A stretch of DNA of 8,408 nt, from contig DJTQ01000047.1 of assembly GCA_002439285.1 (NCBI GenBank), positions 1 to 8,408 on the forward strand, given 5' to 3'. The stretch is from Paenibacillaceae bacterium UBA6304 (GTDB taxonomy: Bacteria; Bacillota; Bacilli; Paenibacillales; Paenibacillaceae). Shown one piece after another: positions 1 through 6,351 of the stretch. The first letter of the stretch is position 1. Every line of letters begins with the position of its first letter. Below the pieces are notes generated by a model that worked only from the letters and a program-made list of their open reading frames with translations, was not told the DNA's origin and searched no databases. The position numbers were made by a program, and so were the translations under genes.

Positions 1-202
1 TTCCAAATTCGGCTTTTTTCTTATCTTGCTTGTTTTGCTGATTGCCGTCGGACTGATCGGCGGAGCGCAAAACCGCTTGAAAGGCAAGGTGGATATGCGG
101 AGGCTACTCAGGGCAGTCTGGAGGCTGACGTTTGCCGGTACCGGAATCGCTTACATTTTGCTCTTTCTTTTTAGCTTCCTTACATATGTTACTGCTGCTT
201 AG
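1..202 (+). CDS. DUF3397-like small membrane protein, 3' part only
   Basis: The reading frame is open from position 2 and ends at TAG 200-202, giving the last 66 residues of a protein whose start lies before the window. Two hydrophobic segments are visible, about residues 3-20 and 44-62 of the fragment. They are joined by a basic loop (QNRLKGKVDMRRLLRAVWRL). The pattern of a basic stretch, then a Trp-Arg pair, then a last membrane helix resembles the C-terminus of DUF3397 proteins, which I recall next to bshC in several Bacilli. No biochemical function is known to me for that family. The family call rests on a short stretch and on the neighbouring bshC. That this is the end of a two-helix membrane protein gene is more certain than the family name. 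A terminator lies 85 bp downstream. Confidence 0.62.
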   Translation, partial: SKFGFFLILLVLLIAVGLIGGAQNRLKGKVDMRRLLRAVWRLTFAGTGIAYILLFLFSFLTYVTAA

Positions 203-287
203 ACCATGCTAAAGAGAAAATGGAGATCTACATAGAAAAATGACATGCAACGTTAATTGTAAAGAATTGAAAAAGTCAATATTGTAT

Positions 288-321
288 AAAGGACTATTTT
301 GTTAAAAAAATAGTCCTTTTT
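288..321 (+). terminator. Intrinsic terminator after the DUF3397-like gene
   Basis: Positions 288-300 (AAAGGACTATTTT) are perfectly complementary to 307-319, giving a 13-bp stem with a 6-nt loop. A run of five T lies at 317-321, partly within the 3' arm. The stem is AT-rich with only three G-C pairs, so it is weaker than the two later terminators. It has no T tail on the minus strand, so it should act only on + strand transcripts. It separates the upstream gene from the oppA promoter. Confidence 0.75.
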
Positions 322-335
322 ATTTACCGCTGATT

Positions 336-350
336 AAATTTCTGAAAATT
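336..350 (+). promoter_or_regulatory. CodY-like operator upstream of oppA
   Basis: The 15-mer AAATTTCTGAAAATT matches the established CodY consensus AATTTTCWGAAAATT at 14 of 15 positions; the only mismatch is the third base. It ends 4 bp before the proposed -35 of oppA, where bound CodY could hinder RNA polymerase. CodY is a branched-chain amino acid (and often GTP) sensing repressor of peptide and amino acid uptake in Firmicutes, and opp genes are known targets in several species. The match is seen directly. Binding and repression are inferred, and the codY gene itself is not in this window. Confidence 0.66.
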
Positions 351-354
351 TTTG

Positions 355-384
355 TTGGATTTTTTTGACCGCTGGTTGTATAAT
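355..384 (+). promoter_or_regulatory. SigA-type promoter of oppA
   Basis: A perfect -10 hexamer TATAAT lies at 379-384. The best-spaced -35 is TTGGAT at 355-360, with an 18-bp spacer. A better -35 match, TTGACC at 365-370, is only 8 bp from the -10 and cannot pair with it. Transcription should start near 391 and leave a leader of about 34 nt. That is too short for a riboswitch or T-box, so control most likely acts at initiation through the adjacent CodY-like box. Confidence 0.65.
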
Positions 385-424
385 CTAAAAACATATACCA
401 CAAATTTTAAGGGGGATTCACAAG

Positions 425-2128
425 ATGAAGAAGAGTAAGAGTTTATTGCTCCTTTTGACACTTGTTCTCGCTGTTGGGACGCTGCTTTCGGCGTGCGGCT
501 CCAACGAGAAGAACAATGCCAACGGTGGCAACAACGCAACTTCCAACAGCGGCGACAACGCTGCAAACAGCGGTGAAGCAAAGTTAGCCGCAGATCAAAC
601 GCTTAGAATCAACCTCAGTGCGGAACCGCCTACTTTTGACCCGGCGCAAGCACAAGACAGCCAAGCTAACACTGTGCTTAAGTTGATGTATGAAGGTTTG
701 ACCCGCATGGATGAAGCCGGCGAAGCCCAACCTGCAGCTGCAGAGAAGTGGGATATCGACGGAACGAAATACACCTTCCATCTTCGTAAAGATGCCAAAT
801 GGAGCAACGGCGACCCTGTAACGGCGAATGATTTCTTATTTGCTTGGGAACGCGTGTTGAGCCCGAACACAACCCCGGCTCCTCCTTATGCCTACCAATT
901 GTACTACCTCAAGAATGCTCAAGAATATAATGAAGGAAAAATTACGGACTTCAGTCAAGTTGGCGTAAAAGCTGTTGACGACTACACGCTGGAAGTTGAA
1001 CTGACTGGACCGACACCTTACTTCCTTGGTCTGACTTCTTTCTACACGTTCTTTCCGGTTCACCAATCCGTGAAGAACGATGACAAGTGGGCTGTTGAAG
1101 CAAGCAAAATGATCGTAAACGGTGCGTTCACATTGACCGAATGGACCAAAGGCCAAACGATCGATGTTACCAAGAACGAGAACTATTGGGATAAAGACAG
1201 CATCAAACTGAGCAAAATTACGATGTCCCTGGTTAACAGTGGCGCTACTGAACTGACAAGTTACAAAAACGGTGAATTAGACCGCGCCGGACACCCTAAC
1301 GGTGAAATTCCGACCGACCAAATTCCGATTTTACAAAAGGAATTGAAAGACGAATTGCATGTTAAAGGTACTGCGAGTACGTATTACTACGAATTTAACG
1401 TAACGGCAAAACCGTTCGATAATGCGAAGATCCGTAAAGCATTTGCAATGTCCATCGATCGTCAAGCGATCGTAGACAAGGTTACGCTGGGCGGACAAAT
1501 TCCAGCTTTCGGGTTCATTCCACCGGGCATCAAAGGTGTAAGTGAAGAATTCCGTACGGAAAATAAAGACGACTATTTCACAGAAAATGTGGAAGAAGCG
1601 AAGAAATTGCTTGAAGAAGGTATGCAAGAAGCAGGTTACACTAAACTTCCTGAAATCACTTTGATTTATAACTCTAGTGAAGCACACAAGAAAATTGCTC
1701 TCGCTGCAGCAGATATGTGGAAGAAAAACCTGGGTGTTGACGTGAAAACCGAGAACCAGGAATGGGCCGTATTCCTTGAGAACCGTAGAAGCTTGAACTA
1801 CCAAATCGCTCGTGCTGCTTGGAGTGCAGACTACAACGATCCGATGACGTTTATCGATATGTGGACATCCAACAGCGGTAACAACGATTCCGGGTTTAAG
1901 AACGAAGAATACGACAAACTTGTGAATGAAGCTAAGAGCTTGGAAGACAATGCAAAACGTAACGAAAACTTCAAAAAAGCAGAAGAAATCTTGATCAAAG
2001 AAAATCAGGTTCTTTTGCCAGTTTACTACTACACCAATGTTTCGGTAGAGAAGCCTTACTTGAAGGGCATTGTACTCGACTTTAGCGGTGCGATTGACTA
2101 TACACGCGCTTATCTGGAAGATCATTAA
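425..2128 (+). CDS. oppA: OppA: oligopeptide-binding lipoprotein of an ABC importer
   Basis: This 567-residue protein is the extracytoplasmic solute-binding subunit (SBP family 5) that captures oligopeptides and passes them to OppBC. Residues 1-23 form a lipoprotein signal peptide: MKKSKS, a Leu-rich core, then the lipobox LSAC with lipidated Cys24. An Asn/Gly/Ser-rich linker spans about residues 25-50. The family's characteristic block (YTFHLRKDAKWSNGDPVTAN onward) lies at about 117-147, and a WSADYNDP segment lies at 466-473. Length and layout closely follow Bacillus subtilis OppA (about 545 residues). The ATG at 425 has an AAGGGGG ribosome site at 409-415, 9 nt away. The gene has its own promoter and a CodY-like operator, and is followed by a terminator, which suits a subunit needed in excess. 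The substrate is inferred from the family; signalling peptides or dipeptides are possible cargo. Confidence 0.94.
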   Translation: MKKSKSLLLLLTLVLAVGTLLSACGSNEKNNANGGNNATSNSGDNAANSGEAKLAADQTLRINLSAEPPTFDPAQAQDSQANTVLKLMYEGLTRMDEAGEAQPAAAEKWDIDGTKYTFHLRKDAKWSNGDPVTANDFLFAWERVLSPNTTPAPPYAYQLYYLKNAQEYNEGKITDFSQVGVKAVDDYTLEVELTGPTPYFLGLTSFYTFFPVHQSVKNDDKWAVEASKMIVNGAFTLTEWTKGQTIDVTKNENYWDKDSIKLSKITMSLVNSGATELTSYKNGELDRAGHPNGEIPTDQIPILQKELKDELHVKGTASTYYYEFNVTAKPFDNAKIRKAFAMSIDRQAIVDKVTLGGQIPAFGFIPPGIKGVSEEFRTENKDDYFTENVEEAKKLLEEGMQEAGYTKLPEITLIYNSSEAHKKIALAAADMWKKNLGVDVKTENQEWAVFLENRRSLNYQIARAAWSADYNDPMTFIDMWTSNSGNNDSGFKNEEYDKLVNEAKSLEDNAKRNENFKKAEEILIKENQVLLPVYYYTNVSVEKPYLKGIVLDFSGAIDYTRAYLEDH

Positions 2129-2133
2129 TCTGA

Positions 2134-2156
2134 CAGTTTAACGCGTTAAAGAACTG
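2134..2156. repeat. Perfect 14-bp palindrome just after oppA
   Basis: TTTAACGCGTTAAA at 2137-2150 is perfectly self-complementary and starts 8 bp after the oppA stop codon. Flanking CAG (2134-2136) and CTG (2154-2156) are also complementary, so RNA could fold into a hairpin with a CGCG loop and a 3-nt bulge (GAA, 2151-2153). No T run follows, so it is not a terminator by itself. It could help protect the 3' end of oppA mRNA, be a protein-binding site, or be chance. The symmetry is seen directly; no role is shown. Confidence 0.5.
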
Positions 2157-2167
2157 CATAGTCACCT

Positions 2168-2210
2168 CGGGATATATATGTGGGTATTCCATATATATCC
2201 CGTTTTTTTT
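2168..2210 (+). terminator. Strong intrinsic terminator between oppA and oppB
   Basis: CGGGATATATATG at 2168-2180 pairs perfectly with 2190-2202, giving 13 bp around a 9-nt loop. Eight T residues follow at 2203-2210. This is a textbook intrinsic terminator placed 39 bp after oppA. It should end most oppA transcripts and limit readthrough into the permease genes, a common way for binding-protein-dependent transporters to make the binding protein in excess. Confidence 0.9.
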
Positions 2211-2263
2211 GTATGAGCGGTGATTTTGTTCAAATTGTGAATGTCTATGGGAATTATATTGAA

Positions 2264-2292
2264 TAGACAAAGCCGTAGAATTGGCCTAAAAT
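2264..2292 (+). promoter_or_regulatory. Likely SigA promoter for oppBCDF
   Basis: TAGACA at 2264-2269 (5 of 6 matches to TTGACA) and TAAAAT at 2287-2292 (5 of 6 matches to TATAAT) are separated by the ideal 17 bp. Transcription would start near 2299, about 35 nt before the oppB ATG. It lies directly after the oppA terminator, where a new promoter would be needed for steady permease expression. It is inferred from sequence only. Confidence 0.6.
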
Positions 2293-2315
2293 CTTTTTAT
2301 GTCGAATTTTATCAA

Positions 2316-2324
2316 AAGGAGGTG
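2316..2324 (+). promoter_or_regulatory. Ribosome binding site fixing the oppB start
   Basis: AAGGAGGTG is a near-perfect match to the anti-Shine-Dalgarno sequence and lies 9 nt before the ATG at 2334. This selects 2334 over the in-frame upstream ATG at 2241, which has no comparable site and lies upstream of the likely promoter. Confidence 0.9.
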
Positions 2325-2333
2325 CAAACGGGC

Positions 2334-3266
2334 ATGGTGCGTTACATTGCAAACAAGTTATTATTCATGTTAATCTCGTTGTTCATTTTGATTTCTGCAA
2401 CCTTCTTTCTGATGAAAGCTATTCCGGGCAGTCCTCTCACTTCAGAGAAACAAGTGCCGCCTGCGATACAGGAACGTCTAGAAGAACAACTTGGATTAGA
2501 CAAGCCCGTTTACCAGCAGTATTTCAAGTATTTAGGTGACGTAGTACAAGGTGATTTTGGCATTTCGATGAAAAAGATTAACCAGGACGTTTCCAACATT
2601 ATCGGGCAAACGTTTTCGGCTTCCCTGAAGCTCGGTTTGGTCGCAATTGTTGTGGCTGTAATCGTCGGGGTTCTGCTCGGAATGCTGGCAGCGCTGTATC
2701 ATCGCAAATTGATCGACAATGTGGCGATGGTGTTAGCGGTGCTGGGCATCGCGGTTCCGAGCTTCGTCGTTGCTTCACTGCTTCAGTACGTCTTTTCTTC
2801 GCAATTGCATTGGCTGCCAACGATGGGCTTTAAAGGTCCGATGTACTACGTTCTCCCCGTTGCCGCGTTGACGGCGCAGCCGATTGCATTTATCGCGCGT
2901 TTGACCCGTTCAAGCATGCTGGAAGTGCTGCATGCCGATTATATCAAAACGGCCAAGGCAAAAGGCCTGAGCTGGCTGGCGATATTATGGCGCCACGTGA
3001 TCCGCAACGGCATTATGCCAGTGATCACTTATGTGGGTCCTATGACGGCAAACATCGTAACGGGTTCGGTTGTTATCGAGCAAATTTTTGGGATCGGCGG
3101 AATCGGCAAGCAGTTTGTCGAAGCCATTAGTACCCGTGATTACCCGGTCATTATGGGGATTACAATCTTTTACGGTATTCTACTAATGCTTGCTCGTTTC
3201 TTGACGGATATCGCTTACATGATTGTTGATCCGAGAGTTAAAGTGAATAAAGGGAAGGAGGGGTAA
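2334..3266 (+). CDS. oppB: OppB: oligopeptide ABC transporter permease
   Basis: This 310-residue inner membrane protein is one half of the peptide channel, partner to OppC. It has the usual OppB/DppB layout. TM1 is at about residues 9-28. An extracellular stretch follows, with the family blocks GSPLT and LGLDKPVYQQYFKYL. Five more helices follow at about 98-121, 131-155, 172-187, 233-253 and 277-300. The cytoplasmic coupling (EAA) loop starts at Ala201 (ADYIKTAKAKGLSWLAILWR) and docks on the ATPases. The ending DIAYMIVDPRVK is typical of the family. Starting at the upstream ATG (2241) would add 31 residues rich in charged and polar groups that the family lacks; the strong ribosome site supports 2334. 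The stop codon is 2 bp before oppC. Confidence 0.93.
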   Translation: MVRYIANKLLFMLISLFILISATFFLMKAIPGSPLTSEKQVPPAIQERLEEQLGLDKPVYQQYFKYLGDVVQGDFGISMKKINQDVSNIIGQTFSASLKLGLVAIVVAVIVGVLLGMLAALYHRKLIDNVAMVLAVLGIAVPSFVVASLLQYVFSSQLHWLPTMGFKGPMYYVLPVAALTAQPIAFIARLTRSSMLEVLHADYIKTAKAKGLSWLAILWRHVIRNGIMPVITYVGPMTANIVTGSVVIEQIFGIGGIGKQFVEAISTRDYPVIMGITIFYGILLMLARFLTDIAYMIVDPRVKVNKGKEG

Positions 3267-3268
3267 GG

Positions 3269-4231
3269 ATGGAACATAATCCAATTCAAGTGATGCCGAC
3301 GCCGGTTGATTTGAAACCGGAGGATTTCCGGAAAATCGGTACTGACGAAAAGGAAGCCGAAGTCATTCAGCGTGAAAGTATTTCCGCTTGGCGCGATGCC
3401 TGGCAACGTCTCTGTTCCAACAAAATGTCCATGGTGGCTCTTTCCGTACTGGCGTTGATCATCCTTGCGGCGATTGTTGGACCATGGATTTCAAAATGGG
3501 TGCATGGTTACAATTACTATTCCAACGACCTGATGAATACTAACCAGAAACCGTCTGGTGCCCACTGGTTCGGTACTGATGATCTCGGCCGTGATATGTG
3601 GGTGCGTACCTGGATGGGGGCCCGTATCTCATTGATCGTAGGTCTGGCTGCAGCTTGCATCGATTTGCTGATCGGTGTTATTTACGGCGGTATCATGGGC
3701 TACTTCGGCGGAAAAGTCGATGAAATTATGAATAAGTTCTCCGAAATTTTGTATGCCATTCCTTATCTGCTGGTTACCATCCTGCTTCTTGTCGTTATGG
3801 AACCAAGCTTAGGAACGATTATTCTGGCCTTGACCATTACCGGCTGGATCAATATGTCATGGATTGTTCGCGGAGAAATTATGCAGCTCAAAAACCGCGA
3901 GTTCGTACTTGCTTCCCGTTCGATGGGTGCGGGTTCCGGACGTCTTTTATTCAAACATTTGTTGCCTAATGCGGTAGGACCGATCATCGTAACCGTGACA
4001 TTGTCCGTACCGAATGCGATTTTCTCCGAAGCCTTCTTGAGCTTCCTCGGTCTTGGCGTACAAGCCCCGATCGCTTCGCTCGGTTCGATGATTAACGATG
4101 CCCTCACAGGCTGGTTGTACTATCCTTGGCGGATGCTGTTCCCGGCGGCTGTCATCAGTTTGACGATGCTGGCGTTTAACATTTTTGGCGACGGTCTTCG
4201 CGACGCGCTGGATCCAAAACTGAAAAAATAG
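3269..4231 (+). CDS. oppC: OppC: oligopeptide ABC transporter permease
   Basis: This 320-residue protein is the second channel subunit. A cytoplasmic N-terminal arm of about 54 residues, with the amphipathic SAWRDAWQRLCSNKMSM stretch of the OppC N-terminal domain, leads into TM1 (about 55-75). The family block HWFGTDDLGRDMWVRTWMGA is at about 99-118. Further helices lie at about 119-145, 160-178, 183-200, 236-262 and 286-306. The EAA coupling loop is at 211-239 (EFVLASRSMGAGSGRLLFKH, then LLPNAVG). The C-terminus (GDGLRDALDPKLKK) is standard. The start has AAGGAGGGG at 3255-3263, overlapping the end of oppB; the 2-bp gap implies one transcript and probably coupled translation. Confidence 0.94.
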   Translation: MEHNPIQVMPTPVDLKPEDFRKIGTDEKEAEVIQRESISAWRDAWQRLCSNKMSMVALSVLALIILAAIVGPWISKWVHGYNYYSNDLMNTNQKPSGAHWFGTDDLGRDMWVRTWMGARISLIVGLAAACIDLLIGVIYGGIMGYFGGKVDEIMNKFSEILYAIPYLLVTILLLVVMEPSLGTIILALTITGWINMSWIVRGEIMQLKNREFVLASRSMGAGSGRLLFKHLLPNAVGPIIVTVTLSVPNAIFSEAFLSFLGLGVQAPIASLGSMINDALTGWLYYPWRMLFPAAVISLTMLAFNIFGDGLRDALDPKLKK

Positions 4232-4237
4232 GAGGTG
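4230..4237 (+). promoter_or_regulatory. Ribosome binding site fixing the oppD start
   Basis: AGGAGGTG overlaps the oppC stop codon and lies 6 nt before the ATG at 4244. The in-frame GTG at 4235 is part of this site, so it cannot be the start; ATG 4244 is chosen. Confidence 0.88.
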
Positions 4238-4243
4238 GAACTG

Positions 4244-5239
4244 ATGGAGCCGATTTTACAAGTCAAAGATTTGCATGTCTCGTTTTCGGTAAAAGGCGGA
4301 GAAGTGAAAGCTGTCCGCGGCATGAACTTTGAAGTAGGTAAAGGGGAAACGGTGGCAATCGTCGGTGAATCCGGCAGCGGCAAGAGCGTAACGGCCCAGA
4401 CGATCATGCGCCTGATCCCTTCCCCTCCGTCGATCATCAAGCAAGGCGAAATCCTGTTCCAGGGACAGGACTTGCTCAAAAATAGCAGTAAGCAAATGGA
4501 AGCAATTCGCGGTAAAGATATTGGCATGATTTTCCAAGACCCGATGACCTCATTGAATCCTACCATAAAGGTAGGGAAACAAATCACTGAAGTGCTTATC
4601 AAACATCAGAAAATGTCAGCGGGCGAAGCGAAAAAAGAAGCAATTGAGATGTTGAAGCTTGTCGGCATTAAAAATGCTGAAGCCCGCTTTAACCAATACC
4701 CTCACGAATTTTCCGGCGGGATGCGGCAACGCGTGATGATCGCGATTGCACTCGCTTGTCGTCCTGCACTGCTAATTGCGGATGAACCTACCACGGCGCT
4801 CGATGTTACGATTCAGGCGCAAATTATGGATGTTATGAAAGAGATGCAGCAGCGTCTCGGAACCTCCATTATTCTGATTACTCATGACCTTGGCGTTGTG
4901 GCCGGTATGTGCGACCGCGTTATCGTTATGTACGCCGGTGAAGTGGTGGAAACCGGCACGAAATGGGAAATATTTAAAAACCCGCAGCATCCGTACACCA
5001 AAGGTCTACTTCGTTCGATGCCGCGACTGGATCAGAAAAAAGGAGAGCCATTGATTCCGATCATCGGGACGCCTCCGGATTTGATCAAGCCGCCGCTCGG
5101 TTGTCCGTTTGCGGCTCGTTGCGATCAGGCAATGAAGATCTGTGAACGCATCGATCCGGGTGCAACGGTGTTCAGTGACACGCATATGGCTCGTTGCTGG
5201 GATCTTCACCCGATGGCTAAGGAGGAACAGTCGTCATGA
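4244..5239 (+). CDS. oppD: OppD: oligopeptide ABC transporter ATPase with C-terminal cysteine cluster
   Basis: This 331-residue protein is one of the two cytoplasmic ATPases. Motifs in order are Walker A GESGSGKS (41-48), Q-loop Gln98 in [11 protein letters not shown], signature SGGMRQ (157-162), Walker B LLIADEP (176-182), D-loop ALD (185-187) and switch His214. The oligopeptide/dipeptide C-terminal domain begins near 235 (HPYTKGLL at 249-256) and carries four cysteines, Cys287, Cys293, Cys300 and Cys318 (spacing C-x5-C-x6-C-x17-C). In several Dpp/Opp ATPases this cluster holds a [4Fe-4S] centre, so that is likely here. All catalytic residues are present. The gene starts 12 bp after oppC and overlaps oppF by 4 bp. 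Confidence 0.94.
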   Translation: MEPILQVKDLHVSFSVKGGEVKAVRGMNFEVGKGETVAIVGESGSGKSVTAQTIMRLIPSPPSIIKQGEILFQGQDLLKNSSKQMEAIRGKDIGMIFQDPMTSLNPTIKVGKQITEVLIKHQKMSAGEAKKEAIEMLKLVGIKNAEARFNQYPHEFSGGMRQRVMIAIALACRPALLIADEPTTALDVTIQAQIMDVMKEMQQRLGTSIILITHDLGVVAGMCDRVIVMYAGEVVETGTKWEIFKNPQHPYTKGLLRSMPRLDQKKGEPLIPIIGTPPDLIKPPLGCPFAARCDQAMKICERIDPGATVFSDTHMARCWDLHPMAKEEQSS

Positions 5240-6177
5240 GCAAAAATTTGATCGAGGTCGAAGGTCTCAAGAAATACTTCAATGTCGGTGGCGGCAACGT
5301 GCTGAAAGCCGTCAATAATATCAGCTTCTCGATCGCCGAAGGCGAGACGCTTGGTCTTGTAGGTGAATCAGGTTGCGGAAAATCGACGGCGGGCCGGACG
5401 ATTCTTCGTTTGTACGAGCCGACGGGTGGTAGCGTCCGCTTCAACGGCACGGACATTAATAAATTATCCCCCGGGAAAATGAAGGCTATGCGCCGTGATA
5501 TGCAAATGATTTTCCAGGATCCGTACGCATCGCTTAACCCGCGGTTCACGGTAACGGATATTATCGGAGAAGCACTCGATATTCACGGCATGGCCGGATC
5601 GCGCGCCGAGCGTAAGAAACGGGTAGAGGAATTGCTCGATATGGTTGGACTTAATCCGGACCATGCAACCCGTTATCCGCATGAATTTTCCGGTGGTCAG
5701 CGTCAACGGATCGGGATTGCCCGCGCTCTCGCAGTAAATCCGAAATTCATCATTTGTGACGAACCGATTTCTGCGCTTGACGTTTCGATTCAAGCCCAGG
5801 TTGTCAACCTGCTGAAGGATTTACAGGATCGTCTTGGCTTGACTTATTTGTTCATCGCGCATGATTTGTCCATGGTTAAACATATCAGTGATCGTGTGGC
5901 GGTTATGTACTTGGGACGAATCGTAGAGTTGGCTGAAAGTGAAGAATTGTACGCAAATCCAATGCATCCATACACCAAAACATTGCTGTCGGCAATTCCG
6001 ATTCCGGATCCGGAAGTGGAAGAGAACAAGAAGCGGATTCTGCTTGAGGATAACGGCAACGGCCCGATTCACTCGGCTAAAGACGACTCCGCCGGCGGCG
6101 GTGCATTTGATCTCGATAATTCGGAACTTGTCGAAGTATCCAAAGGCCACTGGGTATCCATGCCGAACAAAGGATAA
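5236..6177 (+). CDS. oppF: OppF: oligopeptide ABC transporter ATPase
   Basis: This 313-residue protein is the second ATPase, pairing with OppD. It has Walker [10 protein letters not shown] (43-51), Q-loop Gln94 ([11 protein letters not shown]), signature FSGGQRQR (151-158), Walker B FIICDEP (171-177) and switch His209, all intact. The C-terminal region has [16 protein letters not shown] but then runs into an acidic, Gly-rich tail ending [10 protein letters not shown]. It has none of the four cysteines found in OppD. That tail resembles B. subtilis OppF, so it is a lineage trait and not a truncation. Translation starts at an ATGA overlap with the oppD stop, with AAGGAGGA at 5219-5226, so coupling to oppD is expected. 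It is the last gene of the opp block, closed by a terminator about 40 bp on. Confidence 0.94.
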   Translation: MSKNLIEVEGLKKYFNVGGGNVLKAVNNISFSIAEGETLGLVGESGCGKSTAGRTILRLYEPTGGSVRFNGTDINKLSPGKMKAMRRDMQMIFQDPYASLNPRFTVTDIIGEALDIHGMAGSRAERKKRVEELLDMVGLNPDHATRYPHEFSGGQRQRIGIARALAVNPKFIICDEPISALDVSIQAQVVNLLKDLQDRLGLTYLFIAHDLSMVKHISDRVAVMYLGRIVELAESEELYANPMHPYTKTLLSAIPIPDPEVEENKKRILLEDNGNGPIHSAKDDSAGGGAFDLDNSELVEVSKGHWVSMPNKG

Positions 6178-6214
6178 GATAGTTCCGGCATAGCACGGAT
6201 ATAGTTTAGATTGT

Positions 6215-6250
6215 AGCTCTCGCGCCGGTTTGCGGCGCGGGGGCTTTTTT
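6215..6250 (+). terminator. Intrinsic terminator ending the opp operon
   Basis: Positions 6215-6226 (AGCTCTCGCGCC) pair with 6234-6245, including two G-U pairs, plus a further G-C pair closing a 5-nt loop. The helix is GC-rich, about 13 bp, and followed by a T run at 6245-6250. It separates the transporter from bshC, so bshC needs its own promoter. Confidence 0.88.
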
Positions 6251-6286
6251 CTATCGTACCTGCGCCGGATTTAAGATTGTTACGAT

Positions 6287-6316
6287 TTAGCGATTTTTAG
6301 AGAGGTATGCTATATT
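6287..6316 (+). promoter_or_regulatory. Possible extended -10 promoter for bshC
   Basis: TATATT at 6311-6316 is preceded by TG at 6308-6309, giving an extended -10 (TGCTATATT). The only nearby -35 is a poor TTAGCG at 6287-6292 with an 18-bp spacer. An extended -10 can make up for a weak -35. Transcription would start near 6323, about 29 nt before the bshC ATG. No clear operator was found around it. Confidence 0.5.
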
Positions 6317-6351
6317 TTTAAGGTAGAAGAAGACAGGAGGATTAAAACCTG

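Noticed and set aside
205..234. Nine-codon open frame starting at ATG 205
   Set aside because: No ribosome binding site and far too short; the rest of the 203-287 stretch shows nothing gene-like.
257..285. TTGTAA-N17-TATTGT as a promoter
   Set aside because: Only four matches in each hexamer, and its start point would fall inside the terminator hairpin at 288-319.
365..370. TTGACC as the -35 of the oppA promoter
   Set aside because: It is only 8 bp from the TATAAT at 379-384, and no usable -10 lies at 16-19 bp from it.
1331..2125. 264-codon open frame on the minus strand opposite oppA
   Set aside because: No ribosome site or family resemblance; the coding signal on the + strand is unambiguous, so it is a shadow of oppA codon bias.
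2137..2150. Palindrome as a CcpA catabolite (cre) site
   Set aside because: The TGnAAnCG core is absent: AA is followed by CGCG with the wrong spacing.
2222..2236. Second CodY-like box upstream of oppB
   Set aside because: Four mismatches to the 15-base consensus in AT-rich DNA. Another at 2305-2319 has five. Neither is above what chance gives.
6013..6177. OppF C-terminus as a truncation or frameshift
   Set aside because: The cysteine-free tail ending in GHWV resembles the normal end of B. subtilis OppF, and the frame is intact to its stop.
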